Positions 44,069-53,877 of a stretch of DNA of 64,000 nt are shown piece after piece. Each line of letters begins with the position of its first letter. Positions within the stretch are counted from its first letter, which is position 1. The stretch is from RGIG3102 sp964525015. Lineage in GTDB: Bacteria; Bacillota; Clostridia; Oscillospirales; Ruminococcaceae. The stretch is from assembly GCA_964525015.1 (NCBI GenBank), contig CAZGFY010000001.1:62001-126000 (forward strand). Direction: 5' to 3'. A program made the translations under genes and the position numbers. The notes beneath the pieces are model-generated. The model was not told where the DNA came from. It saw only the letters and a program-made list of their open reading frames with translations, and searched no databases.

Positions 44069-44544
44069 TAGTATAAATTAGAAGATGATGTATCCATTTC
44101 ATCTAATATTCCAATTCCTGAAATATCAACATTGTGTGGAATTATAATAAAAGTTGAATTTGCAATTTTTTTAATTCTTCCACTATTTGCATATGCAACA
44201 CCAGAAAGAAAATCAACAAGTCGTCTTGCAATTTCTTTACTAGTGTTTTCTAAATTTAAAACAACAGTCTTTTTAGCATTTAAGCTATCTGCTATTCCAC
44301 TTGCATCTTCAAAATTTTCAGGTTTCACTAAAACTACTTCTAGCTGAGGATTAGCACCACCAAAAGATATGCTTCTTTCAGTCCCACTTGAAGTAACAGG
44401 TTTACTAACATTAAAATCTGCTTTTACAGATTTTTTTGCTGGAACTTCTTCTTCCTCTTCTTCATCTTCATAGTATTCATCTTCGTATTCTTCTTCGTCT
44501 TCGTCCATTCCCATCAAGTTTTTAAATTTTCCAAAAATTCCCAT
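44068..44544 (-). CDS. sepF: Cell division protein SepF
   Basis: 158 residues: a short amphipathic N terminus (MGIFGKFKNLMGM), a strongly acidic linker, and a C-terminal domain with VVLNLENTSKEIARRLVDFLSGVAYANSG. SepF anchors FtsZ to the membrane. It has the standard sepF-ylmH-divIVA order. Confidence 0.93.
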   Translation of the reverse strand: MGIFGKFKNLMGMDEDEEEYEDEYYEDEEEEEEVPAKKSVKADFNVSKPVTSSGTERSISFGGANPQLEVVLVKPENFEDASGIADSLNAKKTVVLNLENTSKEIARRLVDFLSGVAYANSGRIKKIANSTFIIIPHNVDISGIGILDEMDTSSSNLY

Positions 44545-44582
44545 AATTTTTAGCCTCCTATTTATCCTTTTGTTTTTAAAAC

Positions 44583-45293
44583 TTATTTATAGTTTCTTTC
44601 TCCAAATATACCACTTCCAACTCTAATTAAATTAGAGCCTTCTGCAATTGCTTCTTTATAATCGCCTGACATACCCATTGATAAGACACTCATATATATA
44701 TTATCTATATTTTTATCCCTTATGTCAACAAATAACTTGTTCATTTCATAAAAATATTTGCAAATTTCGCTATTTTGAGCTATTGGTGGTATACACATAA
44801 GCCCTTTTAGTGAAATATTTGGCATTTCACTTGCCCTATACACTAAATCCATAACCTCTTCTTTTTTTATTCCAGCCTTACTTTCTTCATTTCCAATATT
44901 AACTTCAATTAAAATATTAGCTACTTTTTTATTTTTTTGATACTGCTTATTTATTTCAGTTAAAAGCTTTACGCTATCAACACTTTGAATAAAATTTGTA
45001 ATACTTGGTAAATACTTCACTTTATTTGTTTGTAGTGCTCCAATTATATGGCAAGAAGCATCTTTATTTTTTTTAAAAAATTCCTGCTTTGAAATTAATT
45101 CTTGAACCCTATTTTCGCCAAAAAGCCTAAGTCCTGCATCGTAAACAATTTGCATTTTTTCTATTGTGTTTGTTTTTGAAACTGCCATAATCTGAACATC
45201 GTCTGGATTTCTATTGTTTTTAATACAAATTTCAGATACATCATCTTGAATTCTTTTAATATTTTCAAATATATTAAATGTATTTTCCATCAT
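44583..45293 (-). CDS. yggS: YggS/PLPBP pyridoxal-phosphate homeostasis protein
   Basis: 236 residues from the ATG at 45293, which has GGAAGG 7 nt upstream. The PLP lysine is in MAVSKTN near residue 40, with LFGENRVQEL and HIIGALQTNKVKYL following. The protein balances vitamin B6 forms in the cytosol. It overlaps the 3' end of the HlyD-like gene by 20 nt. Confidence 0.92.
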   Translation of the reverse strand: MMENTFNIFENIKRIQDDVSEICIKNNRNPDDVQIMAVSKTNTIEKMQIVYDAGLRLFGENRVQELISKQEFFKKNKDASCHIIGALQTNKVKYLPSITNFIQSVDSVKLLTEINKQYQKNKKVANILIEVNIGNEESKAGIKKEEVMDLVYRASEMPNISLKGLMCIPPIAQNSEICKYFYEMNKLFVDIRDKNIDNIYMSVLSMGMSGDYKEAIAEGSNLIRVGSGIFGERNYK

Positions 45294-46492
45294 ATAAATT
45301 CCTTCCATTAGTAATTACACTATCATATAATCTAACTTCATTATTTTCATCCCCTTCGATTGGAAGAATAAAATAATCTTCATTTTCGTATATCGGATCT
45401 ATTTTTTTGAATTCAGATATTTCAGAAAAATTCACATAAACGCCTAGTTGTCCGTCTATAATTCTTAAAGCTTCTTTTGGAATTTTAATTCCAGAATATT
45501 GATGGAATATTATTTCTAAATCAATTATTCTATCTATTTGTGTATTTTGAGCATCTTCCTGTGACTCTAAAATAATTAAATATTCATCATCTTTTTCTTC
45601 AAGATTTTTAATCACGCAATCTTGAGATTCTCCATTTTCCAATGAAACACTTATTTTATCATTTGCCTCTAATCTTTCATAAACATCTTTTGGAACATAC
45701 GCAGCTATATACCAGCGATAATCTGTAACTATTTTTCCATATTCATTTTTACTAGGTGTATGATTTGCCGCATTAGTAATAATATCTTTACCTTCATCTT
45801 TAGTTATNNNNNNNNNNATTTTCATAACCATCTGTTGATTTTATAAAATACCCAGCCTCCACAGAGTATAGCGAGGTTATGATTGGTGAAATACTGTTAA
45901 TTAGCTCACTTTCTTGGCTTGAAACATTTGATATAACCTGAGATAAATCATTAACTTCACCGGTTGCCATATAAAGTTTATTCATTCCAACAGATATATC
46001 TATCATCTCTTGATTTATCTGATAATAACTACCCGTTGATTGCATATTTGATAATTCAACAATGTTATCCATTAAATCTCTATAAGCCATACTTAATTCA
46101 CTCGAGCTTGGTGTTTCGTTTTCTTGAACATCAGTTAGTTCTTCCTTTAGTTTTGTTACAGAATTAAGCTTTGATATATTATCAACATCTTCTGCTAATG
46201 GATAAACATCTGCAACCTTTTCACCTTGCGAAACTCTTTGCCCTTCAGATACTACAAAATCAACTTCTCCAGTAAAACTCGCTGTTAAAACAGTTTCCTC
46301 TCTTAAAACAATTCCTTGGGTTATGAAGCTATCATTTATATAGCCTTCCATTGCTTCAATTTCTTCTATTTTTGAATCTTGAACTAATGTATACTGCAAA
46401 ACAAAATAAGCTATAAGCAAAACTGCAAAAATTATAGCTATAATTCTATTTCTTTTCTTTCTTTTAATTCTTCTTTTTTTTATATCACTCAT
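45274..46492 (-). CDS. HlyD-like membrane-anchored protein, interrupted by an assembly gap
   Basis: The gene is read from 46492 down to 45274 and holds a 10-N gap at 45808-45817. The parts before and after the gap are open but in different frames, so the true missing length is not 10 bases. The N terminus has a basic stretch and one membrane helix, followed by a biotinyl-like barrel (GEVDFVVSEGQRVSQGEKVADVYP) and a helical hairpin; the C-terminal part is beta-rich. HlyD-like proteins are often found upstream of yggS-sepF in Clostridia; the role is unknown. Confidence 0.75.
45808..45817. other. Assembly gap (10 N)
   Basis: Ten consecutive N inside the HlyD-like gene. The frame does not close across it, so its real length is unknown. 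Confidence 0.99.
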
Positions 46493-46498
46493 TAATTT

Positions 46499-47440
46499 CT
46501 ATCCATTATTTAAAAAATTGCTAACTAATTCACTCGAAGCTGATAAAGCATTATTCTCATCAGTAAAAATCCAGCTTATATCTTTCATTCTATTAAACCA
46601 AGTTAACTGCCTTTTAGCATAGTTCCTTGAAAATTGTTTTAGTAAACTAACACACTCTTCTAATGTTTTATCATTATTAAAATAATCAAAAAATTCTTTA
46701 TATCCTATTGCAGCGGCACTTGTTTTAAAGCTTTCTTTATTATCAAAAACATACTTTGCCTCTTCTAAAATCCCTTCAGAAATCATTAAATCAACTCGAA
46801 GATTAATTTTATCATATAGGCTTTGTCGATTTTTAGTAGTTAGGGCAATAAGACAACTCTTATATGGTTTTTCCCTTGGAGTAGAATTTTTTAATTGATA
46901 ACTCATTGTTTTTCCAGTTGTTTTAAAAATTTCTATCCCACGCATAACCCTAACATAATTATTAGGGTGAACTGTGCTTGCATAATCAGGGTCGATTTCT
47001 TTTAGCATTCTATATAAATGCTCTCTGCCTTTAGTTTTTAATATTTCTTCAAGCTCTATTTTAATAGAATTATCTTTCTTTTCTTCGCTTGTAAATTTAA
47101 TTCCATTAATTAAGCTTTCAATATAAAGCCCTGTTCCACCAACTATTATTGGCAGTTTACCTCTACTAATTATATCATCAATTTTTTCGCTTGCAAGCTC
47201 AGTAAATTTTTGAACATTATAATCTTCATATGGCTCTAATATATCAATTAAATGATGAACTGCGCTTTCCTGCTCATTTTTTGTGGCTTTTGCTGTTCCT
47301 ACATCTAATTTTTTATAAACCTGCATAGAATCAGCAGATATAATCTCTCCATTAAATTTATTTGCTAAATAAATAGAAAGACCTGTTTTTCCACTAGCAG
47401 TAGGCCCTGCTATAACTATTATTTTTTTTTTATCTTCCAA
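46499..47440 (-). CDS. miaA: tRNA dimethylallyltransferase
   Basis: 313 residues with the P-loop IAGPTASGKTGLS, ISADSMQVYKKLDVGTAK and the VGGTGLYIESLINGI segment. It adds a dimethylallyl group to A37 of tRNAs. It overlaps the end of mutL by 11 nt, as in other Firmicutes. The modified A37 is a substrate for the MiaB encoded in the same region. Confidence 0.95.
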   Translation of the reverse strand: MEDKKKIIVIAGPTASGKTGLSIYLANKFNGEIISADSMQVYKKLDVGTAKATKNEQESAVHHLIDILEPYEDYNVQKFTELASEKIDDIISRGKLPIIVGGTGLYIESLINGIKFTSEEKKDNSIKIELEEILKTKGREHLYRMLKEIDPDYASTVHPNNYVRVMRGIEIFKTTGKTMSYQLKNSTPREKPYKSCLIALTTKNRQSLYDKINLRVDLMISEGILEEAKYVFDNKESFKTSAAAIGYKEFFDYFNNDKTLEECVSLLKQFSRNYAKRQLTWFNRMKDISWIFTDENNALSASSELVSNFLNNG

Positions 47441-49391
47441 ATTGCTTTTCCAGCTCCTTTTGGGTTATTGTTATAATCACTGGTCTGCCGTGTGGGCAAA
47501 ATAGTGGGATTTTTTCATTTTTAATATCAATAATTAACTGTGTTAATTCTTCTTTATGGCTATTATCACCAGCTTTAATTGCACTTCTACAAGCCACTGA
47601 ATGAAATATCCAATCTAGTTTTTCGCTTATTTCTTCCTTATTTCCATTAGAAAGATTAAAGGCGATTTCGCTTATTAAATTTTCCGGGTCGTCGTTTGAT
47701 ATAAACATTGGAACACTTCTTAAAATAATAGAATCCATTCCAAAATCATCAATTTCAAAGCCTTGATTTGATAACAAATCTAAATTATCTAAAACTGCTT
47801 CTTTTTCTTTAGCTGATAATTTCACAGTGGCAGGTGATAAAAGAAGCTGACTTTCTACCTTTGCATTTTTTTTATATCTTTCGTATAGTAGTCTTTCGTG
47901 TGCTGCGTGCTTATCAACTATAACGAACTCTGAGTTTATAGTACATAATATATAGGTTTTATAAATTTCACCTAAAACACTAACTATTAATTCTGGCTTT
48001 TTCTCTTCATTTATAATATCATTGGTTTGATTTTTGATTCCACTAATTTCTTGTTTTATTTCTAGCTTTGGTTTTAAATCTAAACTACTATATTCAAAAG
48101 TACTATTTTCTAAAACTGGTATCGACTTTATTTCAGGCTTTACTTCATAATTTATCGGCTTTGAAGAAAAAACAAAATCGTCGTCATCTACTTCTTTTTG
48201 AATAGTTGGGATAATGTATTTTTTATTAAAATCAATAACTTTATCATTAATTTTATTGTCTGATTTTTCAATGATTAAGTCTTGTTTTTCTTTTTTATTT
48301 TCTACTTTTTCAACTTCTGTTAAGCTAAATTGCTTTACATCTTCTTTTTGGTGATTTTCAATTTTAAAATCATTTTTTGAAAAGGAAAATTCTTTTAATT
48401 TCTCATCGTTCATCACAGCAGATTTAACTGCCCTATAAACAATATTAAAAACATCCTTATCATTTGCAAATCTAACTTCTGTTTTTGCTGGGTGAACATT
48501 TACATCAATTAACTCAAACGGCATAGATATATTTAAAATATAGCTTGGAAATTTCCCACTCATAACAGTGCCTTTATAAGCATTTTCGCTTGCAGCAATC
48601 ACAGTTTTGTTTTTTACAAAACGTCCGTTTATAAAAGAAAACTGCATATTTCTTGACTGCTTTGTAAAATGTGGATAGGAAACCAATCCTTTAACGCTGT
48701 AATTTCCATCTAAAAAATCAACCTCGGTTAACTGTTTTGAAAATTCATATCCGAATAAACTCGCAGCTGCATTAATTAGATTGCCATCACCTAGAGTTGT
48801 AAAAACTGTTTTTCCATCTTTTTTAAAAGTGAACGAAATATCTGGTTTTGATAATGCAAGATTAGTTAGGATATCTTGAATATATCCAGCTTCGGTGAAA
48901 TCCTTTTTCAAAAACTTCATTCTAGCAGGTGTATTATAAAATAAATCTCTAATTATAAACCTTGTCCCATCAACAAAGGGTTTTACTGCAAAAGATGTTT
49001 CCTGACTTCCTTCTAGTTTTATCTCAATTGCAAAATCTTGCTCGTTTGTTTTACTGATAAGCTCTAATTTACTAACTGATGCTATTGAGGCTAATGCTTC
49101 ACCACGAAATCCTAAGCTTTTAATAGTGTCTAAATCTTTTTTACTACTTATTTTACTTGTTGCATGGCGAATAAAGGCAGTTCTGATATATTCTGAATCA
49201 ATACCACTGCCATTATCCTGTACTAAAATTTTTCTCATTCCACCATTTTCAATATCTACTAGTATTTTATTTGCCCCTGCATCAATTGAATTTTCAACAA
49301 GCTCTTTTACAACCGATGCTGGTTTTTCAACAACTTCACCTGCTGCAATAAGCTCTGCTGTGTGTTTATCTAAAATATTTATTACTGCCAT
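47430..49391 (-). CDS. mutL: DNA mismatch repair protein MutL
   Basis: 653 residues. The GHKL ATPase domain has ELVENSIDAGANKI, DNGSGI and GFRGEALASI. The linker is long and acidic. The C-terminal endonuclease motif is DKHAAHERLLYE (canonical form DQHAxxExxxxE, with Lys for Gln), and ACRSAIKAGD and CPHGRP follow, so an active nicking enzyme is likely. Confidence 0.95.
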   Translation of the reverse strand: MAVINILDKHTAELIAAGEVVEKPASVVKELVENSIDAGANKILVDIENGGMRKILVQDNGSGIDSEYIRTAFIRHATSKISSKKDLDTIKSLGFRGEALASIASVSKLELISKTNEQDFAIEIKLEGSQETSFAVKPFVDGTRFIIRDLFYNTPARMKFLKKDFTEAGYIQDILTNLALSKPDISFTFKKDGKTVFTTLGDGNLINAAASLFGYEFSKQLTEVDFLDGNYSVKGLVSYPHFTKQSRNMQFSFINGRFVKNKTVIAASENAYKGTVMSGKFPSYILNISMPFELIDVNVHPAKTEVRFANDKDVFNIVYRAVKSAVMNDEKLKEFSFSKNDFKIENHQKEDVKQFSLTEVEKVENKKEKQDLIIEKSDNKINDKVIDFNKKYIIPTIQKEVDDDDFVFSSKPINYEVKPEIKSIPVLENSTFEYSSLDLKPKLEIKQEISGIKNQTNDIINEEKKPELIVSVLGEIYKTYILCTINSEFVIVDKHAAHERLLYERYKKNAKVESQLLLSPATVKLSAKEKEAVLDNLDLLSNQGFEIDDFGMDSIILRSVPMFISNDDPENLISEIAFNLSNGNKEEISEKLDWIFHSVACRSAIKAGDNSHKEELTQLIIDIKNEKIPLFCPHGRPVIITITQKELEKQFGR

Positions 49392-49400
49392 TTTTCACCC

Positions 49401-51998
49401 TTATATTAATTGTTTTAATTTATGTAAAATATTCATTGCTTCTATCGGAGTTAAAACATTTACATCTGCTGTGTTAAGTAAATTTAATAATTCTTCATTA
49501 ACTGATGGAACTTCTTTTACTTCCACTTCAGTAGAAATAAATCCATCCTCAAAAGAAAGCTGACGTACTGCCATTTTTTCTCTTTTTGCATTTTCTTCTA
49601 AATCAGTTAAGATAAGTTTTGCCCTATCTATAACTTCATCCGGCACTCCTGCAAGCTTTGCAACTTGAATACCATAGCTATCATCGGCTCCGCCTCTTAC
49701 AATTTTTCTTAAAAATGTAATTTCATCGCCACGCTTTTTAACAGCTATATTATAATTTACAATTCCGTTTATACTGCCTTCCATTTCAGTTAACTCGTGA
49801 TAATGGGTTGCAAATAAAGTTTTACAGCCTAAATTATGAGTTTTATCATTTATATACTCTGCAACTGCTTTTGCAATACTCATTCCATCAAAAGTTGATG
49901 TCCCTCGTCCGATTTCATCTAAAATAACCAAACTTTTACTACTTGCGTTTTTTAATATTTCGCTAACTTCGCTCATTTCAACCATAAAAGTTGAACGTCC
50001 GGAAGATAAATCATCATAAGCCCCAACCCTTGTGTAAATTGCATCTACTAAAGAAAGTGTTGCACTTCTTGCAGGGACAAAACATCCTATTTGCCCCATT
50101 AAGCTAATTATAGCCACTTGACGCATATAAGTTGATTTACCTGCCATATTAGGGCCAGTTATTATATGTACTCTATTATTTTCACAGTCTAGCTTTGTAT
50201 CATTTGGGATAAATATTTCATCTTTTAGCATACTTTCTACTACTGGATGTCTGCCGTCTTTGATAATTAGCTCTTCATTTTCTGAAATAATAGGCTTTGT
50301 GTAATTATTATCTTGGCTAACTTGCGCGAATGAAGAGAAAACATCAAGATATGATAAAGCCTTTGTTGTAGAAAGAATTTCATTTGTTTTATCTGAAATT
50401 TTAACTAGTAGATGTGCAAAAAGCTTTTTCTCTCTTTCCATTAATTTATCACTTGCTGATAAAATTTCATCTTCTAAGGCTTTTAATTCCTCGGTTATAT
50501 ATCTTTCAGCGCCAGCTAAAGTTTGCTTTCTTATAAAGTAATCTGGAACTTCATTCATATATGATTTTGTAACTTCGATATAGTAGCCAAAAACTCTATT
50601 ATACCCAACTTTAAGTTTTGGAATATTCGTTTCTTGCTTTAATCTAGCTTCGATTTCAGCTAAAACCTGCATCGAATTATCAACTAGATTTTTATATTTA
50701 TCAACTTCCTCATCATAACCTTTTTTAATGAATTTACCATCTTTAATTAGTGCTGGTGGATTTTCTTCAATTGCATTAAAAAGCTCTAATTGTAATTCTT
50801 CTAGTGGATTTATTTCGGTTTCAAGGGCTAGGATTAAAGGATTTTTACTTTCTTTTAGAAGGGATTTTATCGGAATTAATCCTTTTAAAGACGCACTAAG
50901 CGATTCTAAATCTCTTGGGCTTGCATTTCCAAATCCAGCTCTGGTAACTAGCCTTTCCATATCTTGAATATTGGATAATAAATCCGTTAAATTCATTCTA
51001 AAGATTGGATTTTGCAGTAATTCATCAACAGCATTTAACCTATCTTCAATTGATTTTTTATCAAGTAGTGGCGAAGAAATAACGCTTCTCATCATCCTTT
51101 TGCCAAAGCTAGTCTTTGTTTTATCCAAAACCCATAAAAGGCTTCCTTTTTTCTCTTTATTTCTAATTGTTTCAAATAATTCAAGGTTAGTTATTGTAGT
51201 ATAAGAGATATTCATAAAATTCTCTCTACTATACGGCTCAACCTTTTCTAATTTTTCCACCCCTTGAATTTGCGTTTTAGATAGATAGTCTAAAAGTTGC
51301 CATAGGCATCTATTAGTTTGTGAGTTAAACTCTTTATTAAATTGATTACTAACTATTTCTTTTGCTAGTAAATCATTGTATTCATTTTCATGTATTAATT
51401 CAACTGAGCATTTTAATGTTTCTTTAATGTATGCAGTCAGCCATTTTAAATTTAAAAGCTCAGAATTTATAATTATTTCACTTGGTGAAAATTTATATAG
51501 CTCTGATTTTAATTTATTTTCTAAATTATTTTTATCAATATATGTAGTTTGCATACTCAAAGTTGAAACATCGCAAAAACATAAAACAGCATCTTCATTT
51601 GAAATGTAAACACTTGCTATATAATTGTTTTTATCTTCTTTAAGCATACTACTTTCCATAATAGTACCAGGTGTTACAACACGAACAACCTGCCTATTTA
51701 CAATAGTTTTGCCTTTTTGTGGAGCCTCTGTTTGCTCACAAATCGCAACTTTGTATCCTTTTTCAATTAGCCTTTGGATATACGCTTCGCTACTATGATA
51801 CGGAACGCCACACATAGGGGCTCTTTCCTCTTGCCCACAATCTCTTCCTGTTAAAGTTAAATCTAATTCTTTAGAAGCTAAAATAGCATCGTCAAAAAAC
51901 ATCTCATAAAAATCGCCCAGCCTAAAAAACAAAATATGCTCTTTATGCTGACTTTTTATTTCTTGATATTGCATCATCATTGGTGAAAGTTTTGCCAT
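49401..51998 (-). CDS. mutS: DNA mismatch repair protein MutS
   Basis: 865 residues. It begins with the mismatch-recognition domain (FFRLGDFYEMFFDDA). The ATPase has Walker A GPNMAGKSTYMRQ, a DELGRGTS-type signature (DEIGRGTSTFDG), and the ATHYHELTEME segment. It recognises mismatches and recruits MutL, encoded directly downstream. Confidence 0.96.
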   Translation of the reverse strand: MAKLSPMMMQYQEIKSQHKEHILFFRLGDFYEMFFDDAILASKELDLTLTGRDCGQEERAPMCGVPYHSSEAYIQRLIEKGYKVAICEQTEAPQKGKTIVNRQVVRVVTPGTIMESSMLKEDKNNYIASVYISNEDAVLCFCDVSTLSMQTTYIDKNNLENKLKSELYKFSPSEIIINSELLNLKWLTAYIKETLKCSVELIHENEYNDLLAKEIVSNQFNKEFNSQTNRCLWQLLDYLSKTQIQGVEKLEKVEPYSRENFMNISYTTITNLELFETIRNKEKKGSLLWVLDKTKTSFGKRMMRSVISSPLLDKKSIEDRLNAVDELLQNPIFRMNLTDLLSNIQDMERLVTRAGFGNASPRDLESLSASLKGLIPIKSLLKESKNPLILALETEINPLEELQLELFNAIEENPPALIKDGKFIKKGYDEEVDKYKNLVDNSMQVLAEIEARLKQETNIPKLKVGYNRVFGYYIEVTKSYMNEVPDYFIRKQTLAGAERYITEELKALEDEILSASDKLMEREKKLFAHLLVKISDKTNEILSTTKALSYLDVFSSFAQVSQDNNYTKPIISENEELIIKDGRHPVVESMLKDEIFIPNDTKLDCENNRVHIITGPNMAGKSTYMRQVAIISLMGQIGCFVPARSATLSLVDAIYTRVGAYDDLSSGRSTFMVEMSEVSEILKNASSKSLVILDEIGRGTSTFDGMSIAKAVAEYINDKTHNLGCKTLFATHYHELTEMEGSINGIVNYNIAVKKRGDEITFLRKIVRGGADDSYGIQVAKLAGVPDEVIDRAKLILTDLEENAKREKMAVRQLSFEDGFISTEVEVKEVPSVNEELLNLLNTADVNVLTPIEAMNILHKLKQLI

Positions 51999-52040
51999 AT
52001 TAATGCTAATTCCTTTCTAATTTAAACCCATTTATTTATT

Positions 52041-52067
52041 TTGGGGGCAATAATTAAACTGCCCCAA
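52041..52067 (-). terminator. Hairpin between the YlbF-like gene and mutS, possible attenuator
   Basis: TTGGGG(G)CA (52041-52049) pairs with TGCCCCAA (52060-52067). The T-tract is weak, so it might reduce read-through from the YlbF-like gene into mutS. Confidence 0.4.
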
Positions 52068-52082
52068 TTTATATTTTTATAA

Positions 52083-52496
52083 TTAGTGCCCACAACCTGA
52101 ACAAGAAGAACAACCACTAGCGCAGCCTTCTGGAACAGTAGCAGTCATCGGATCGCCACCTGTTAGAGCAGCGTCTATAATAGAAGTGATTAATTGATTT
52201 AATTGATCAACTTCTGCTCTTGCTTCATTATAAGCTACCATACTATCATTTTGCATTACTTCTTGATATACAGCATTTAATCTAGTGTTAACTTCTGCAA
52301 TTTTATCTTGATCTTTATCATCTGGAGATTTTTGAACTTCTGCATTTAATTCCATTCTTGTTTCATTGAATTTTTCAATTAAAGCTTGAAGTTCTTTATC
52401 CATATCATTCATTTTTCTTGCTTGTTCTAGATAAACTAATCTGTCATCTTTTTGTAGTTCTACTGCTAATTTTCTTAATTCTAAAATAATGTCCAT
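52083..52496 (-). CDS. YlbF/YmcA-like protein with Cys-rich tail
   Basis: 137 residues, mainly helical, with the YlbF-family helices in DIILELRKLAVELQKDD and ARKMNDMDKELQALIEKF. The last ~13 residues are CASGCSSCSGCGH, an unusual Cys-rich end. In Bacillus the related YlbF/YmcA pair works with a Fe-S complex to control RNA processing. Its position between miaB and mutS is common in Clostridia. Confidence 0.8.
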   Translation of the reverse strand: MDIILELRKLAVELQKDDRLVYLEQARKMNDMDKELQALIEKFNETRMELNAEVQKSPDDKDQDKIAEVNTRLNAVYQEVMQNDSMVAYNEARAEVDQLNQLITSIIDAALTGGDPMTATVPEGCASGCSSCSGCGH

Positions 52497-52515
52497 TATT
52501 ATTTTTCCTTTCGTT

Positions 52516-53868
52516 TTAAATAACTTTTGCGTGTAAAGTTATCCCTTGTTTTGATGTGATTTTTAAATTTATATAGCTATTTAAAACTGATTTATCATCA
52601 GAAGTAAATTTAACTAACAATGTGTTTTTCATTTTTGCTGTGTAGACGCCCTCATTTTCTTCATAAACTAAAGCTCTAACTTCTTTTCCTATATAGCTAT
52701 CAAGATGTGAGTGCTGAATATCCTGCTGAATTTTAATGAGTTTATTCACCCACTCGGATTTTTCTTTATGGGTTATATTATCTTCTAAATCCGCTGCCTT
52801 GGTTCCATTTCTTTTTGAATAGATGTATGTAAAAAGCTGAGTGTATTTAATTTCTTTAATTAAACTCTCAGTTTCAAGATACTCATCATAAGTTTCACTT
52901 GGAAATCCTACAATGATATCACTTGAAAAACTTACCCCTTCGATTTTTTCTTTTGCATAGTTTATTATATCAAGATAACTCTCTTTTGTATATCTTCTAT
53001 TCATTATTTCTAAAACTCTATTACTTCCAGCTTGTACTGGTAGATGAATATGTCTTGAAATATTTTTATTTCTAGCTATTGTATCAATAACTTTTTTTGT
53101 TATATCTTTTGGGTGGCTAGACATAAAGTGAATTGTGTATTCTCCATCCACTGTGCATAAAAGCTCTAATAAATCGGCAAAGTCGTACTCTTCATCTAGA
53201 TTTTTCCCATATGAATTAACATTTTGACCAAGCAGAGTTATATCTTTATAACCTTTATTAATTAAATCTAAAAACTCTTTATAAATGCTTTCTTTATCAC
53301 GGCTTCTCTCTCTTCCTCTTACATATGGAACAATACAGTAAGAACAAAAATTATCACAGCCATACATTATTGATATAGATGCAACAGCTTCATTACTTCT
53401 TAAAACCGAAATATCCTCAAATACTCCCGTTTCTTTATTTGGACTACTTATCTGCTTTTTATTGTTTTTATAAAAATCAGAAATTAATTCTGGCAGTTTT
53501 TGAATATCGTTTACTCCAAAAACTATATCAACAAAAGAATAACTTTTCTTAATTTTTTCAACGATATGCTCCTGCATAACCATACAGCCACAAACCGCAA
53601 CAATCATATTTGGATTTGCTTTTTTTATAGCTTTAATCTTTCCGATATTACCAAAAATTTTAAGTTCTGCATTTTCTCTAATAGCGCAAGAATTAAAAAT
53701 CATAATATCGCTTTTTTCATCATCACTAGTCATACCATAACCAGAATTATATAAAACCCCTCTTATCTTTTCAGAGTCGTTTTCATTTTGTGCACAACCA
53801 AAGGTTTTAACGTTCGCAAGGGGTATTTCGGTAAACCTTTGGTCTAATATTTTATTAATTTCGCTCAA
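52516..53868 (-). CDS. miaB: tRNA-2-methylthio-N6-dimethylallyladenosine synthase
   Basis: 450 residues. The N-terminal cluster has cysteines in TFGCAQNENDSE, FNSCAIRENAE and CGCMVMQ. The radical-SAM site is CDNFCSYC, and a C-terminal TRAM domain (YIGKEVRALVYEENEG) ends the protein. It adds a methylthio group to A37 after MiaA. Confidence 0.95.
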   Translation of the reverse strand: MSEINKILDQRFTEIPLANVKTFGCAQNENDSEKIRGVLYNSGYGMTSDDEKSDIMIFNSCAIRENAELKIFGNIGKIKAIKKANPNMIVAVCGCMVMQEHIVEKIKKSYSFVDIVFGVNDIQKLPELISDFYKNNKKQISSPNKETGVFEDISVLRSNEAVASISIMYGCDNFCSYCIVPYVRGRERSRDKESIYKEFLDLINKGYKDITLLGQNVNSYGKNLDEEYDFADLLELLCTVDGEYTIHFMSSHPKDITKKVIDTIARNKNISRHIHLPVQAGSNRVLEIMNRRYTKESYLDIINYAKEKIEGVSFSSDIIVGFPSETYDEYLETESLIKEIKYTQLFTYIYSKRNGTKAADLEDNITHKEKSEWVNKLIKIQQDIQHSHLDSYIGKEVRALVYEENEGVYTAKMKNTLLVKFTSDDKSVLNSYINLKITSKQGITLHAKVI

Positions 53869-53877
53869 TTTTATCTC

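Noticed and set aside
45808..45817. Natural frameshift in the HlyD-like gene
   Set aside because: The break is a run of N, so it is an assembly gap.
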